Source: Agapetus fuscipes (lineage: Eukaryota; Arthropoda; Insecta; Trichoptera; Glossosomatidae). Taken from it: a stretch of 64,000 nucleotides of DNA. The stretch lies in NCBI GenBank assembly GCA_951799405.1, contig OX637332.1, positions 15,381,001-15,445,000 on the forward strand. Direction: 5' to 3'. Under the pieces are notes generated by a model. It was not told the origin of the DNA. It did not search any database and saw nothing but the letters and a program-made list of their open reading frames with translations. Positions 21,550 to 33,130 of this stretch are shown here, piece after piece. The position numbers were made by a program, and so were the translations under genes. Position 1 is the stretch's first letter; the number at the start of each line of letters is the position of its first letter.

Positions 21550-22260
21550 TACTCATCAAAAGCTTGAAAGCAGCTTTGAAAGGTAAAGGTGTACTTGGGC
21601 AGTAATTTGGAAAAAATGGAAGAATGACTGGTGAATTTGAAAGAAGAATACTCAAAGGCAGGTGTTTACTGGGTGCTACCGCTTTTACCGCCAAGAACTA
21701 GAATCTTTCAAATAATGGTCGACAGGCGGTGCACGGTGGCATACTAGTGCCCACCTTGATGTATAAAAGTCCATACTGTTGAAATGGACTTTCTAAGAAG
21801 TATGATTGGGAAAAAACGGAGTGATAGGGTGAGGAATGCTTTTGTAAGAGAAGAATGTGGTGCAAGAGAAAGTGAAGATTAAAAGAAATTTGTGATGGTT
21901 TGGACATATGGGAGAATGAGGGATGAAAGACTGGCGAAAATGGTGTACGTTGCAAGAATAGATGGATTTCGTTGTAGAGAAAGACCGAGAAAGGTTTTGA
22001 TGGATGAAATTTCTGAAATAGCAAATGAATGAGAAGAATAGAATCACAATAAAAAGAGGAAAAAGGTAATTTCTCTGAATGAGTTAGGTTATAAATGAAA
22101 GAAGTATGTGAGTGCAGAAAGAAATGGCGGCTTATCTGTAATGTTGATTTGTTATGTTGTCAGCTCGTTCTTTCATAATTTTTAAATTTATGTAACTAAT
22201 ATACCTCTTTGTAATGCTCTGTTGTTTTTACATACTTAAATGTTATTTATTATTTGTAAT
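21550..22260 (+). pseudogene. LINE-Y polymerase C-terminal remnant and 3' UTR
   Basis: Read in shifting frames the plus strand gives VEMDFLRSMIGKKRSDRVRN, WFGHMGEMRDERLAKMVY, RERPRKVLMDEI and finally MKEVCECRKKWRLICN before a stop. This is the C-terminal tail of an insect LINE polymerase, with several stops and frameshifts. The 3' UTR (about 22140-22260) ends AATGTTATTTATTATTTGTA and passes without a gap into Rep1. That continuity recurs at 26325, 34597, 45452, 50015 and 60833, and identifies Rep1 as the 3' end of this LINE. Confidence 0.75.
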
Positions 22261-22418
22261 CCTTGACTTATATGTTGGTATGAGGCAGGCTAACCACTCA
22301 TACTTGAAAAAATGGTTCGTTTGGCAATGTCTCCCCTATTTCAGGAAAGGTCGTCAAGAGTTGCAGGGCTTAAGTTTATTTGAGGTTTAATTTTGTATGT
22401 ACCTACACATGCAGCTTT
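22261..22418 (+). repeat. Rep1 copy at the 3' end of LINE-Y, 3' truncated
   Basis: It begins CCTTGACTTATATGTTGG directly after the LINE-Y 3' UTR and is lost after CACATGCAGC. Confidence 0.75.
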
Positions 22419-22969
22419 AATTTTACTGTATCCCTCAAGTTTTTTCGTCACACTTCTCATGTGTTTATTTTCTAAGATAATATACATTTTGTCTGGCACT
22501 TGATATACTAAGGGGCTCAAAGGTGTGCTGCTACTCACTTATAGGAGGTAAACATCAAATAATGAATCACTTTGGGAAAAAATAAAAATAAATTGATAAA
22601 ATTCATGATCATCTCTGCCACTGCTTTTAACCGATGAAGGTTAACAAAATTCATTGAACTGAAAAAGCCGATGTTTTTTTTATATGTAAGTACGTAATAC
22701 TTATTAATTTCTAATTGAGACTTGGAAAAACATCTGGACCATGTTTAAAATGCTTAATTATTTGACGAATTTGTCCTGTCAACAAATGAGTTTTAATGTA
22801 TTGTAGACGAAATATAAACCGAAGACTAAACGGCACAATCTTAACAGATTTAAATGGTTTAAAAGTAGCATTTTTTTCATTTCTTTTTTCCATATTCATC
22901 TGGCTTTGTCTTTAGGGATAGCGTGACTTTCAAATAAATCAATAATATATATATATTATTTTAAATAAA
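22419..22969. other. No recognisable gene
   Basis: AT-rich, with a short TA run near 22948-22960. No supported feature. Confidence 0.5.
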
Positions 22970-23222
22970 CGCAACTAAGTTACACATAAAGTGTAAGTTC
23001 TTGCCTGCATTATCCCCGAAGGGGTCGCATGTGGCGATTCGGAACCTATTTATTTTTACGGGCAAGGGTGCCAGCCTCACACCAACCACTTTCAATTAAA
23101 GTGGAGGTTTCCCAGCTCCCGGGGGGGCTGGTTCTCATTTCTTGTGAAGGCTGAGTAAGCCTTAAGATCGAACCCTTGCTCTCGGCATGGAATGCAAGCA
23201 TTCTACCAATTGAGTTATCGAC
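22970..23222 (-). repeat. SINE-A copy, full length (tRNA-derived)
   Basis: On the minus strand: a tRNA-like head (A-box-like TAACTCAATTGGTAGAATGC, B box GGGTTCGATC), the body with AACCAGCCCCCCCGGGAGCT, and a 3' end ATGCAGGCAAGAACTTACAC then TAACTTAGTTGCG. Confidence 0.85.
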
Positions 23223-23462
23223 CTTTTTACGTGCTCGGTCGTCGTCGCTACAAAGCGCCAATTCTCAAGCAAGACCCAATTGCTGTAAGGCTGTATGGAC
23301 CTTTGGTGACCGGTCATTGGTAAAGGTTTATGAATTTTTCAACCCAGCGAAGAGCAAATTTGAAAATATGAATGGTATTTTTTTTATTGTTCTCCACCGG
23401 AATTCGAACCCACAACCTTCAATTCAGAGTCCGAAGTGTTACCACTGAACTACGGACCAGTC
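23223..23462 (-). repeat. SINE-B copy, full length (tRNA-derived)
   Basis: It directly abuts the SINE-A head. The minus-strand head is GACTGGTCCGTAGTTCAGTGG with B box GGGTTCGAATTCC. The body ends at GCGCTTTGTAGCGACGACGA. Confidence 0.85.
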
Positions 23463-23639
23463 GCTTAAAATGATAATACATTTTTTATAATTTTTAAACG
23501 TAAATGTGATGAATTCAGGTGTAAAAGGTACGTTATCAACTCCTATATGCTTCAATAATGATTCGAGTGAGTGACAGTGATGCCATTTTTAAATAAAAGG
23601 AAATAAAATATAAAAAATATGTCAGCATCTGTAAACAAA

Positions 23640-23865
23640 ATAATAATAAACTTCCGTCTAGGTCTCACGTTTTATCTCGGCAGGGCGCAGGCTCATTTCC
23701 CACACGGCGGGGTGGTCTCCCGCGGTGCGTGCGCCACCCCTGGAGGGGCAAGGAAAGCAGGCACGGTCACAGCCACATCCCATTCATGCTTCCAAGTCAA
23801 TAAAAGTGTAATGCCCGGGCTCACGCGGCGAGCAAACATATCACTCAGGAGAAATTAAAATAGTT
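23640..23865. promoter_or_regulatory. Candidate conserved non-coding element
   Basis: A GC-richer unique island (CACACGGCGGGGTGGTCTCC and GCCCGGGCTCACGCGG lie within it) between repeats. A 79-codon plus frame crosses it but shows no domain. It could be a regulatory element or an unrecognised exon. Confidence 0.3.
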
Positions 23866-24008
23866 CTTATATTATTTATAAGAGACTGTCGTAAACTTTA
23901 TTGAATCAAATAATCAAAGTGCTTATGATTGTATAAAAATAATATGAAGGTAAGATCATTTTTGTTTTATCTAAAAATAATCTTAATTGACAAATATATC
24001 TTGTATAT

Positions 24009-24343
24009 CAGGGATGCCCATATTTTTTCTTGAGGAGATCGACATAGTAAAAAAAAAATTGAATTAGAGATCGACATTTTAATTGTTTAGACTACCAAAT
24101 ATAACTCATAATTCATCATGTATACATATAGATTAAGAAAAAAATACATTGAGTGAAAAAATGACAAATCTGTATTAAATTTTTAATCTCTAACATTACA
24201 AAAAGAAACTAAAACAATACTGATACTAAAATGAATTATATTTTGCAAAAAACACAGTTTTAAGGTCGATCGGTGAAAAATTTAGCTATCCTCGGCGATC
24301 GACTTTTTAAAACCTCCCGCGATCGACCGTCTGGGCACCTCTG
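24009..24343. mobile_element. hAT MITE with perfect 8-bp TSD
   Basis: The ends CAGGGATGCCCATA and GGGCACCTCTG are inverted, with GATCGAC words repeated inside both ends. TTGTATAT flanks both sides (24001-24008, 24344-24351). It is the same family as the longer element at 58344-59334. Confidence 0.9.
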
Positions 24344-24423
24344 TTGTATATCAACAGCAGAAATAATAAAATAGCTGGAAGACCATTTTTGTAAAGAGGA
24401 GCCGATTTTTAATATATAATCAT

Positions 24424-24663
24424 TAATCAAAGTTTCAAAGATATGTTAGCATACATGTTTCATATTATGTACATGCCCAAAAACATCTAAGTTCGTGCTT
24501 ACAAATGTTGCATGTGTACTTACAAATTAAAATCCAAACCTCAAATAAACATAACCCTGCAACTTTTGCCGACCTTTTCTGAAACAGGGGTGACATAGGC
24601 AAAGTGAACCATTTTTACAGTATGGGTGGTATGGTAAGCCTCATACCAATCTATGAGTCAAGA
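24424..24663 (-). repeat. Rep1 copy
   Basis: A minus-strand copy with the ACATGCAACATTTG-type block. The start word is diverged (TTGACTCATAGATTGG). A short duplication (GGTATGGT) interrupts the usual CAGCC region. Confidence 0.75.
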
Positions 24664-25431
24664 AAATTCATGTTAGAATTTCACTAAATATCTCTAAATA
24701 CAAGAGAATGTTGTCTTGATGCCAGGTTCAAGTGACAAAAGTCAATTTAAACTTATTCGACATTTCTTTACACTTTAAGTGACATATGCATAAGAACACA
24801 AAAATATTAATGTTGCCGCGAATACTTTCTTATTATTATGTACTAGCTGTCCCGGCAGATTTTATCCTGCCTTTATTTTTATAAATGAGATACAATAGTT
24901 TTCTGAATTTGTAAATTTGGGAACGGCTGTTCTTCAGAGAATGGAAACGATGAGAGAAGGAATCTTATTTTGAAGATTGTAACTATACATTATATCAAAT
25001 GAAATTGGGCTCATTTAAAGATATCCAAGTACTATGGATTGCAGTTATGTGAGATGTTGTAGCCTCTTTCAAATTTGTGGAGGTTTATATGAAAGTTTTG
25101 TACATTTTGTCATTTTCACACTGTAATTGGTATTTCAAGCATAATTTCATTGCTTAATACCAATAAAAGAATGCTGTCATTCTATTCGGCAGAAGGAAAC
25201 CTTTTCTGTGTACATTTCAAAAATAATTAAATTATCATTTATAGGTTTTAAATGATGGTTTAAATAAAGCTATTTTCAATCGTTGATGTATAGTGTATAC
25301 ATATTGATTGATATTAGAAGAAATAAAATCAATAAGATAATTAAGGATAGATTTGGATGTTTTGGGTATTTTAGGATGTCCATATATATTTTTGTTTATT
25401 GATTTTAAAAATGTAATTTCTTGTGTATGTT

Positions 25432-25632
25432 CCGTGACTTATACGTTGGTTTGGGGCTGACGAAAATGATTTACTTTGCCAATGCCACCCCTGTTTCAGG
25501 GAATGTCGGCAAGAGTTGTAGGGCTTATGTTCATTTCAGATTAGGTTTTTTTTTGTAGGTCCACATGCGGCATGTATTAGCGCGAAATTTTGTGTGTCTG
25601 CAAATGCATTTAATATCTTTGCAACTTAGATT
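25432..25632 (+). repeat. Rep1 copy with short 5' extension
   Basis: The preceding 50 bases (GTTTATTGATTTTAAAAATG then TGTATGTT) match the LINE-Y 3' UTR. The copy itself has internal deletions (no CCACCCATACTG). Confidence 0.75.
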
Positions 25633-25650
25633 TAGATCATTGTGTATATG

Positions 25651-25892
25651 CTCCTTAACTTATAGGTTGGTATGCGGCTGATCACTCATGCTGTAGAAAA
25701 TAGTTCACTTTGCCAATATCACTCGTGTTTTAGGAAAGGTCGGCCAGAGTTGCACGGTGTTTGTTCATTTGAGATTTGGGTTTTAATGTTGTAGGTTCAC
25801 ATGCGGCATGTGCAAGCGGGTACTTATACGTGTGTGCTTGTGAGAATGCATATAATGTGAATCCCCAATACCTTTGCAACTTAGATTCGGAA
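25651..25892 (+). repeat. Rep1 copy
   Basis: A full-length, diverged copy from CCTTAACTTATAGGTTGG to TTTGCAACTTAGATT. It follows the previous copy head to tail with 18 bp between. Confidence 0.8.
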
Positions 25893-26074
25893 AAAATGCA
25901 ATCCTTTTTTCATGATCTATTGATGATCCAACTTTATATTTTCTTAATTTAGTTCATTTTAGCTTTGATTTGTTACCTCGTATGAACGATTCAAGATAAA
26001 GTTTGCACATGGAAAATTGAATATTAAGTAAGAAGATCGATTATGTAGTAAAACTTGGTTCACTTTTGCCAATG

Positions 26075-26325
26075 TCTAATCTAATCTAAGCTGCAAAGAC
26101 ATATATCATTTAAGATTTATATTAAATGCATTCCCACAAGCAGAAATGTATAATTTCGCGCTAACACATGCCGCTTGTGGACCTACAATATAAAAACCCA
26201 ATCTCAAATGAACATAAGCTCTGCAACTCTTGCCGTCCTTCCCTGAAACAGGGGTGACATTGGCAAAGTGAACCATTTTTTACAGTATGGGTGGTCAGCT
26301 GCATACCAACCTATAAGTCAAGGAA
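26075..26325 (-). repeat. Rep1 copy continuous with LINE-Y
   Basis: A full-length minus-strand copy with GATTA tail. On its 5' side (26326-26496) the minus strand continues into the LINE-Y 3' UTR and coding end. Confidence 0.85.
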
Positions 26326-26496
26326 CAAACATCGCAAATTACATTTTTTAAATCAATAAATAATAATATAAACATGGACACTAACAAAAACTAAATCATA
26401 AAACCAATTTCACTTTAATAAACCCTAGCCGCCAACATTTCAAATCAACCGCCATTTCTTTCTATCCTTTCATACTTCTTTCATTTCCTCCAGAGT
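26326..26496 (-). pseudogene. LINE-Y coding end and 3' UTR
   Basis: The minus strand reads ATGACTCTGGAGGAAATG AAAGAAGTATGAAAG (coding-end signature MKEV..), then AATGGCGG, TGTTGGCGGCTAGGG and GTAATTTGCGATG, then Rep1. It is one of the clearest joins between LINE and Rep1. Confidence 0.75.
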
Positions 26497-26506
26497 CATG
26501 TCAGCC

Positions 26507-26664
26507 AATGCCCCCCCGGTTTCAGCGAAAGTGGTAGGAGTTTCAAAGTTTATGTACACAATCACACGCAGCATGTGTAAGCGTGTACTTACATGTGCTT
26601 GTTTTTGGGCATGTATTTAAAATGAGTCTTAAATGTCAATATATCTTTGCAACTTAGATTAAAT
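26507..26664 (+). repeat. Rep1 copy, 5' truncated
   Basis: It starts at CCCCCCCGGTTTCAGCG and runs to CTTTGCAACTTAGATTA. It lies back to back with the minus-strand LINE-Y fragment. Confidence 0.7.
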
Positions 26665-27131
26665 ATATTTGGATCTAAGGAATGTTGAAATGTGGCTTAC
26701 TGACACATTTATAATGCCAATATAAAAAAGTGCAGTCAGGTTATTCGGTGTATAAAAATCTTTGATGTAACTTTTCAAAAAAAAAAAGTTACAACCTTTC
26801 CTTTTAGCCAGGCAAAAAGAGCAACATCCCTCATACTTAGAAAAAAATATTGTGAGTAATCTGATTCACATCGAATTTTACACGATCCATCTCAAAGGTA
26901 ATTTACATGTTTTCTAAGAATTTGGCTAATGTGCGATGAGTATTTAATTTTTATATATGTAGATGCAAACGATGCAGTATATTTATGCCAAACCAAATTC
27001 CATTAATAAACAATGTTGAACTTTTTACATATTTGAACATCTTCAATGATACTTTTTCAATCTTTTTTATCCATACACCTGTTCCAGATTACAAACATCA
27101 TAAAAAAAAAACAAATCGGTTCAGTCATTCT
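26665..27131. other. No recognisable gene
   Basis: AT-rich, with no supported feature. Confidence 0.5.
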
Positions 27132-27381
27132 CAATCTAATCTAAGCTGCAAAGATATATATCATTTAAGATTTATACTAAATGCATTCCCACAAGCAGAT
27201 ATGTATAATTTCGCGCTAACACATGCCGCATGTGGACCTACAATATAAAAACCCAATCTCAAATGAACATAAGCCTTGCAACTCTTGCCGTCCTTCCCTG
27301 AAACAGGGGTGACATTGGCAAAGTGAACCAATTTTTATATTATGGGTGGTCAGCCGCATAACAACCTATAAGTCAAGGAAC
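27132..27381 (-). repeat. Rep1 copy, full length
   Basis: GATTA-tail subfamily, very similar to the copy at 9376-9656. Next to its 5' side is an imperfect duplication of AAGTGATACGTTTAC. Confidence 0.85.
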
Positions 27382-27477
27382 AAGTGATACGTTTACTCAA
27401 GTGATACGTTTACCAATAATATTTAATTTAGATGCATTCAGATGTCACCTTATGTTTTTATGCAACTTAGATTATCG

Positions 27478-27674
27478 GTCCTCGACTTGTAAGTTGGTGT
27501 ACAAATTGTTTCACTAAGTTGCACAGTTAATCTGACATTTGGGAATTACATTTGGGTCTTATTTTGAAAATATACATGCATTATGTGTATGCGCAAACTA
27601 ACATGTGTTTCGTTTTGGGTATCCATTCAATATGAACCTTTAATGTGTGTATATAATTTGTAACTGAGATTAAA
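27478..27674 (+). repeat. Rep1 copy, degraded
   Basis: It has CTCGACTTGTAAGTTGGTG, a TATACATGCATTATGTG block and a TTGTAACTGAGATTA end. The centre is largely lost. Confidence 0.5.
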
Positions 27675-28105
27675 GACTTATTTATTTAACCATGAACGGT
27701 TTTTATGACTTTTGCAGTTGAAAACATGGAGTCCTATAAATCCGTGGTTGAAAAGCTAAATTCCAATTTTTAAAAAAGAGTTCTGTTTGGTAAAGGCTGT
27801 TGATGAATAATATCTTTTATTCCATTTTCAAATTTTGTACCTACCAGTTTATTTTATTAATTTGATTTTGTTTAACCTCTTGCAATATTTCAAACCGAAC
27901 ACATTTTAATGAAATTTGAATATGGAACAAAAATCTGTCAATTAGATGAAATGGTTTCAAAATTTACCGACCTCGTTGCTGAAATATTGAGAATTGAGAA
28001 CCATTGTTTATTTGATCACCATCAAACTTCACAGGATTCATTCTAAGAATATGTTACATGTTTCCTGAAAATTTCGTCAAAATCGGATGAGCGGTTTATG
28101 AGTCT
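27675..28105. other. No recognisable gene
   Basis: AT-rich. The last 60 bases belong to the repeat described at 24842-28182. Confidence 0.45.
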
Positions 28106-28109
28106 ATAG

Positions 28110-28156
28110 GGTACATACATACATACATACATACATACATACATACATACATACAC
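28110..28156 (+). repeat. (ACAT)n microsatellite
   Basis: About eleven ACAT units ending in CACACAT. Confidence 0.9.
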
Positions 28157-28182
28157 ACATCCTTCTTTATAGATATAGATTC

Positions 28183-28960
28183 GGCATTACTCGGCATTAT
28201 TTTCAAGTAAAATTAACGAATACGAAATAATAGCTGTATTACTCGACATTTGGTGAATATTTATCTAAAATAAACTTTCATTGAATCAAAATACTAAAGC
28301 CTTAAATAATTTAACTTTATCGCTGTGTTGTACAAACAATCTAAACGAGGTATTCCCCGTAAAAAAGGTACAAGTGACCAGCATTTAAAAATTAAAAACA
28401 AAATCAGTATGCAGTACAATATGAGACTGATTTCTGTAACTTCGTTTTTTTATTACAGTAAACGCCCTTTTCAAACAGCACGAATTCAATACTTCGAGTA
28501 TAATACATTGCAAAAACTTAACTCGATTGCGTTAATCGAAAAAATGTATAAAAAGTAAATTGCTCTCTAGGAGTGCCTTCGTATATTTCATTCATTGTAG
28601 ATTTACACAATGTTTGATTCTTAGGGTGATATATGATTACAGATGGTATCGCCAAACAAACCGTGTGAAGCTTTCATACATCTCACCTCCATACACTACT
28701 GGACTTCCGATCCGGCACCAGATAGAATAAAACTATAGACAAACTGGACAAAATTCGTCCTGTGTCCTAACAAGTAAATGATCGATAAAAATTGTGAGTA
28801 ATAATACCGAGTTATTCGGTACCTATTCGAATTCTCGCCATAACCACTATTCTCGGCTTCTCTAATAAATATTTCCTTGGTGAGCTTATTATAAGAGAGG
28901 AAAAAAGTTTTTTTGAAGATCGCGCCTTCAATGGACACGCCTCTAGCCTAGAACTTCTTG
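28183..28960. other. No recognisable gene
   Basis: AT-rich with scattered short frames. None shows a domain. Confidence 0.45.
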
Positions 28961-28967
28961 ATTTGTC

Positions 28968-29190
28968 GTGAAGTCGCTTTTATTTCACAATAAGGCCTTC
29001 CGCCACTTGAGAAAATATAAAGCATTGTATAAGCATCGATGTGCTATGGGTCCTTCTGACACATACATACAGGACGAGTGTGAGGGGGGAGGGGGATTGA
29101 GCAGACATGCTCCAACATTATGGAACAGCCTCCCAGATGACCTGTGCGAGATGGAAGACCCATATATTGGAATGACCAAAAATCGTGAAA
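28968..29190 (+). pseudogene. Possible LINE polymerase tail fragment
   Basis: One plus frame contains TLWNSLPDDL, resembling the RLWNSLP motif near the C-terminus of many Jockey/CR1 polymerases. The rest of the frame is not informative. A word TGGCGGAAGGCCT recurs at 29283 and 54333, so a repeat of unknown type extends around it. Confidence 0.35.
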
Positions 29191-29843
29191 AATGAGCTAT
29201 AAAAATCCTGAACTTCATTTGTTTTTTTTACCATCCGGGGAAGCGTATCACAGAACGCTTATGCAATGCTAATTTTTTTTTGTGGCGGAAGGCCTTCCCG
29301 ATGGTTGTGACCCGACCCTGCAGTGATTCTATATTTACCTGTTCGTCCACTAGAGAAAACAGCAAAAACCCGAAGTTACTGACTCGGTGCAATGTCATCA
29401 AGATGCGCTTCTTACTACTTCGTGCCAATCACAAAGAATGTGCTGATGGCGTCCTCAATCGATTGGAGGGTCACGTCTTTTCTTTCAGAAGCAAAGTGAG
29501 ACAAAATTCAGGGTGTAGGTTGTTGATCCGCCTCTCATTATTGTGTGTTGTGGAGGCGCTAGTTGTTGCTAGTGGCGTGACGGCGACCGCCCGCCCTGCG
29601 CGAGTTCTCTGCGCGGCGCCTTTGACTGCCCTAGCGGCGTATCGCGTGATGGGGGCCCACTAAATACTGACGAAGCCCCCATCCGGTACTGAGACTATTC
29701 ACCGAGCAGTAGCGCATACGAACCGACGATTCCCTCAAAGGATTGCGGTGAGACTTGAAGTTTTCTTTTTTCCTTTCCTTAACTGAGGGAGACTGGCCTA
29801 AACATGGTCGAGCCTGTTCATATACATCGATTTTTTTTTAAAT
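29191..29843. other. GC-rich unassigned stretch
   Basis: 29560-29700 is notably GC- and CpG-rich (GCGACCGCCCGCCCTGCGCG). A 127-codon plus frame (29280-29663) crosses it, but its composition changes half way and no domain is visible. It may be mobile-element 5' sequence or a promoter-like island. Confidence 0.3.
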
Positions 29844-30087
29844 GGATTTGTGAAGAGGAACGCAATTCACAAACCTATTCTGCCTGGCCAGAAACCGGTA
29901 TCAATATCATCAATTCATTGATTATTTTAATGAATTATTAATTAATAATTAATTACCTAATGACATCTTTTGAACTAGGGTCAAAGTTATGGTAAAATGA
30001 CCCAGGCGGGGATCGAACCAGCGTTATTCTATTCCAAAGACGCTAGAAAGATCAGCCCACTTGGCCCCCTCGGCCATAACACCGACA
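29844..30087 (-). repeat. SINE-C copy
   Basis: A minus-strand copy with TCGGTGTTATGGCCGAGG, GGTTCGATCCCCGCCTGGGT and GGTTTCTGGCCAGGCAGAAT. Confidence 0.7.
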
Positions 30088-30540
30088 TTTTATGATTTTA
30101 CTGGGGTTCTTTTTAATTAAATTGCGGTTTATTTATTAAAAACGATTTATTTTGCACAATAACGGTTTACAATGTACTGATTACATTTCTTGGTCTAGCT
30201 TATCGACTTTACGGCTTAATGTTTCAAGAGACCTGCCTCTCCACACAATTGCGGCTCATATTTATACCGTTTATATGGACGTTTATCGTGTATTCCAGAT
30301 TCTTCTATAGTGGATTGTTTCACAAACACACATACACCTAGCGTGCTTAGGCTCACGTACCAATACTTCCATAATGAATCATACCACAGCAGTTTACCAC
30401 CATCCATTTCGTCATTATACTAGCTGTTTGACACTACTCCAGTTACGCACACCAGCAAACTACGTACCTAGGTACATATACACACAAACTCATAGACGAT
30501 TTTGGTAATTTCACCCTCAATCCCACAGTGTTCCAGACTT
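30088..30540 (+). repeat. LTR-like sequence
   Basis: It begins ATGATTTTACTGGGGTTC and continues GGTTTACAATGTACTG, matching the LTR-like unit at 48449-48992. It is diverged toward the end and no coding region is attached. Confidence 0.5.
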
Positions 30541-30797
30541 CTTATTAACATTTATAAAGTCTGGCTCACCGACTTGTCTCGTCTGCCTCCTTATATACAA
30601 TTGCTGTGGTGTTCCTGAAGGTCCGATTTTGCGTGGTCTAGTTCGTTCTTGTAGTATATTGTAGGTACATGGTATATTGTACCTTCCATAATAATCTACA
30701 AAATTCCAGTGTTTGTGCTACTTCTATTTACTTATTATATTTTATGTGCATTTATTACATCGGGGTTATTGAGACCTAATGACAAGTGCTTTCATAT

Positions 30798-31149
30798 TGT
30801 TACGTTTTTACTGGGTTCTCTTTAATTTAAACTGCAATTATTTATTTTAACATAATTTGGTTCACAATTTACAACAATTGATTTCTAGCTTTGGCTTTCG
30901 AACTGCACGGCTGAATGTTCAATCGACACTCTGCCCTGCACACGATTTCGGCTTTCATTTATACTCGTTCATACGGACGGGACTCGACTGTTCTCGAACA
31001 TAGTGGATGATTCCAATACCAGCGTGATAAGGGTCACGTATGCACTAATACTTCGATGGATTATACTAGTGCCAGACTGTTCTACGTATGCATGTACAGT
31101 CGCACGTAGGTATTCCAAGTTCGTAGAACAGAGCCCAAAAAACATAACA
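30798..31149 (+). repeat. Solo-LTR-like sequence
   Basis: It starts TGTTACGTTTTTACTGGG and ends CATAACA, so its ends are short inverted repeats as in many LTRs. It contains GTGCCAGACTGTTCTACGTA, also at 48398. No clear 5-bp target duplication is seen, so the boundaries may be imprecise. Confidence 0.5.
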
Positions 31150-31279
31150 ATTTCATTTTGCTTAATGATTTTCCCAGTATGATTTGTCGCAATTATTATA
31201 TTATTGTATTATTATTTAATTTTAATTTGTAATGTGTCTCATTATGAATTTCTGTAAATCATTTATATTTTTTTGTGCT

Positions 31280-31533
31280 CCTTGACTGATAGGTTGGTAC
31301 GAGGCTGACCACCCGTGCTGTAAAAATCGGTTCACTTTTGTCAATGCCACCCCGGTTCAGGGAACGGCGGCAAAAGTTGCAAGGTTTATGTCCATGTGAG
31401 GTTTTCTTTATTTGTATGCACACATGCAGAATGTGTAGGCGCGAACCTACATGTGCCTGTCTGTAGGCACGCATTTCATATGAGCCTTAAATGTTAACAT
31501 ATCCTTGCAGCTTAGATTATAGATTATAGATAG
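31280..31533 (+). repeat. Rep1 copy, full length
   Basis: CCTTGACTGATAGGTTGG to CTTGCAGCTTAGATTATAG, with an extended GATTATAGATTATAGATAG tail. Confidence 0.85.
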
Positions 31534-32355
31534 ATTGTCCATGGATTTTGTGTCGAGACAATTATTATGCTTCTAAATTTTCGTTAGCCTGGCATTCTTA
31601 TCTTTACCTCTTATCCTATGCGTAAAATTCCTCGAAAATAATTGACTCTAATCACAGGTATTTGTTAAAATTGTAATTTTGTTTTTTTCCTAGCAACAAG
31701 GCCGTGTGTCTTCACAAATATTTTTGTCTATGGAATAAGTACCGAACCAATTGATAAGTTTCGTTAACTTGGCATTGTTCTCATCTGTACTATGTACAAA
31801 CTCAACATAAAATTTATGTGTTCCACCATGAATGCGAAAATCAAGCGCAGTTCATTCACTTTACGATTAATTTATTTCTTTTATGTAATGAAATGGTACG
31901 GTAATTCATGTGCGGAGTACGCCCATGCAGGTATACGAGTATATATGTAGCAAGGTTCTTCCCAGGCGCGCAAACATATCCGTCTTTTGATAGCATCTAG
32001 CCCGACCTTATACGAAAAATATTATTCGGATGCGCTCCGGTGAGCTCGCTGAGGTGAAACTAACCCTCTATTTATTAAGAAATATGGATAAGGGCTTGTA
32101 CTTTGCAACAAGACAAACTTACAGATAAATTCTGCTGCAGAATTTCGTGTAAGAAATATTAAATTGACAAATCATCTACGTTTGTTATAAATATAATGTT
32201 ACGAATGTATATGGTGAATGTGTATGTATAGAGTAGATATTATACACTGCAAACAATAATTAAATCATAACCATTTTAATGATCAATCAGTATTGATTAG
32301 AAACCATTTAGATGTGAGTGATGACGTACACAGGTTTATTGAATATAAGAAAATT
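31534..32355. other. No recognisable gene
   Basis: AT-rich, with no supported feature. Confidence 0.5.
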
Positions 32356-32677
32356 CCTTGACTTATAGGTGGGTTTGAGGCTGACCACCCAATGGGTGGC
32401 ACCCATACTGTAAAAAATAGTTCTTTGCCTATATGCCAAATATGTTTCAGGGAAGGTCAGCAAAAATTGCAGGGTTAATGATCATTTGAGGTTTGGATTT
32501 TAATTTGTGAGTACACATGCAGCATTCGTAGGCGCGAACTTACATATATATTATCCCACTGCAACTGTTTTTTCTTTAATAAAAAATAAAAAAACTTACG
32601 TGTGTCTGTTTGTGGGCATGCATTTAATATTAATTTCAAATGTTAATATACCTTTGTAACTTAGATGATAGATTATA
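32356..32677 (+). repeat. Rep1 copy carrying a 49-bp insertion
   Basis: An otherwise complete Rep1. It has an AT-rich insertion at 32544-32592 flanked by AACTTAC on both sides, plus a local duplication of the CACCCA words near 32385-32407. Confidence 0.8.
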
Positions 32678-33130
32678 TAGACAATTTGTATTGGAAGTAT
32701 TAATATCGATTTGTGAACAAAAAACGAACATTTAAAGCCTAAATCTCTTATTTAAAGATGTGTTCAATCTACATACTCGTACATGTTGAATTAATAAATA
32801 AAATGTGCGAAAAAAATGTCGACATATCAATAACTTTATTTAGTAATTGATTTCAGTCATTTATTTGCAAGACCACAGTAATTAATATTTCATACATTTT
32901 AAAATTCACCAAAAGCTAAAGCCCGTAGCACGCCTTCACGCTTCATAAAATCACTATCAGTATATATTTTTACTCAAAAATATTACTAAAAATTTACTAC
33001 ATTATTTCAATAAAGATTATGCCATTTCTAAATTTGTTAACAATGCATTTCTGTTAATATAAAGATTAAAAAAAAAAAAGATTTTTTTTTATTTAATGAG
33101 TAAATTAACATTATTATTACTTTAATTTAG
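32678..33130. other. No recognisable gene
   Basis: AT-rich, with no supported feature. Confidence 0.5.

Larger units (their letters stand above)
24842..28182. mobile_element. Possible outer ends of one interrupted dispersed element
   Basis: The left end reads CTAGCTGTCCCGGCAGATTT. The right end has CAAAATCGGATGAGCGG followed by an ACAT microsatellite. These two motifs often mark the two ends of one kind of dispersed insect repeat. Several Rep1 and LINE-Y insertions lie between. Whether the two ends belong to one copy is a guess. Confidence 0.3.

Noticed and set aside
29280..29663. 127-codon plus frame
   Set aside because: It crosses a sharp change in base composition, has no recognisable domain, and the opposite strand is open too. 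Left as unassigned GC-rich sequence.
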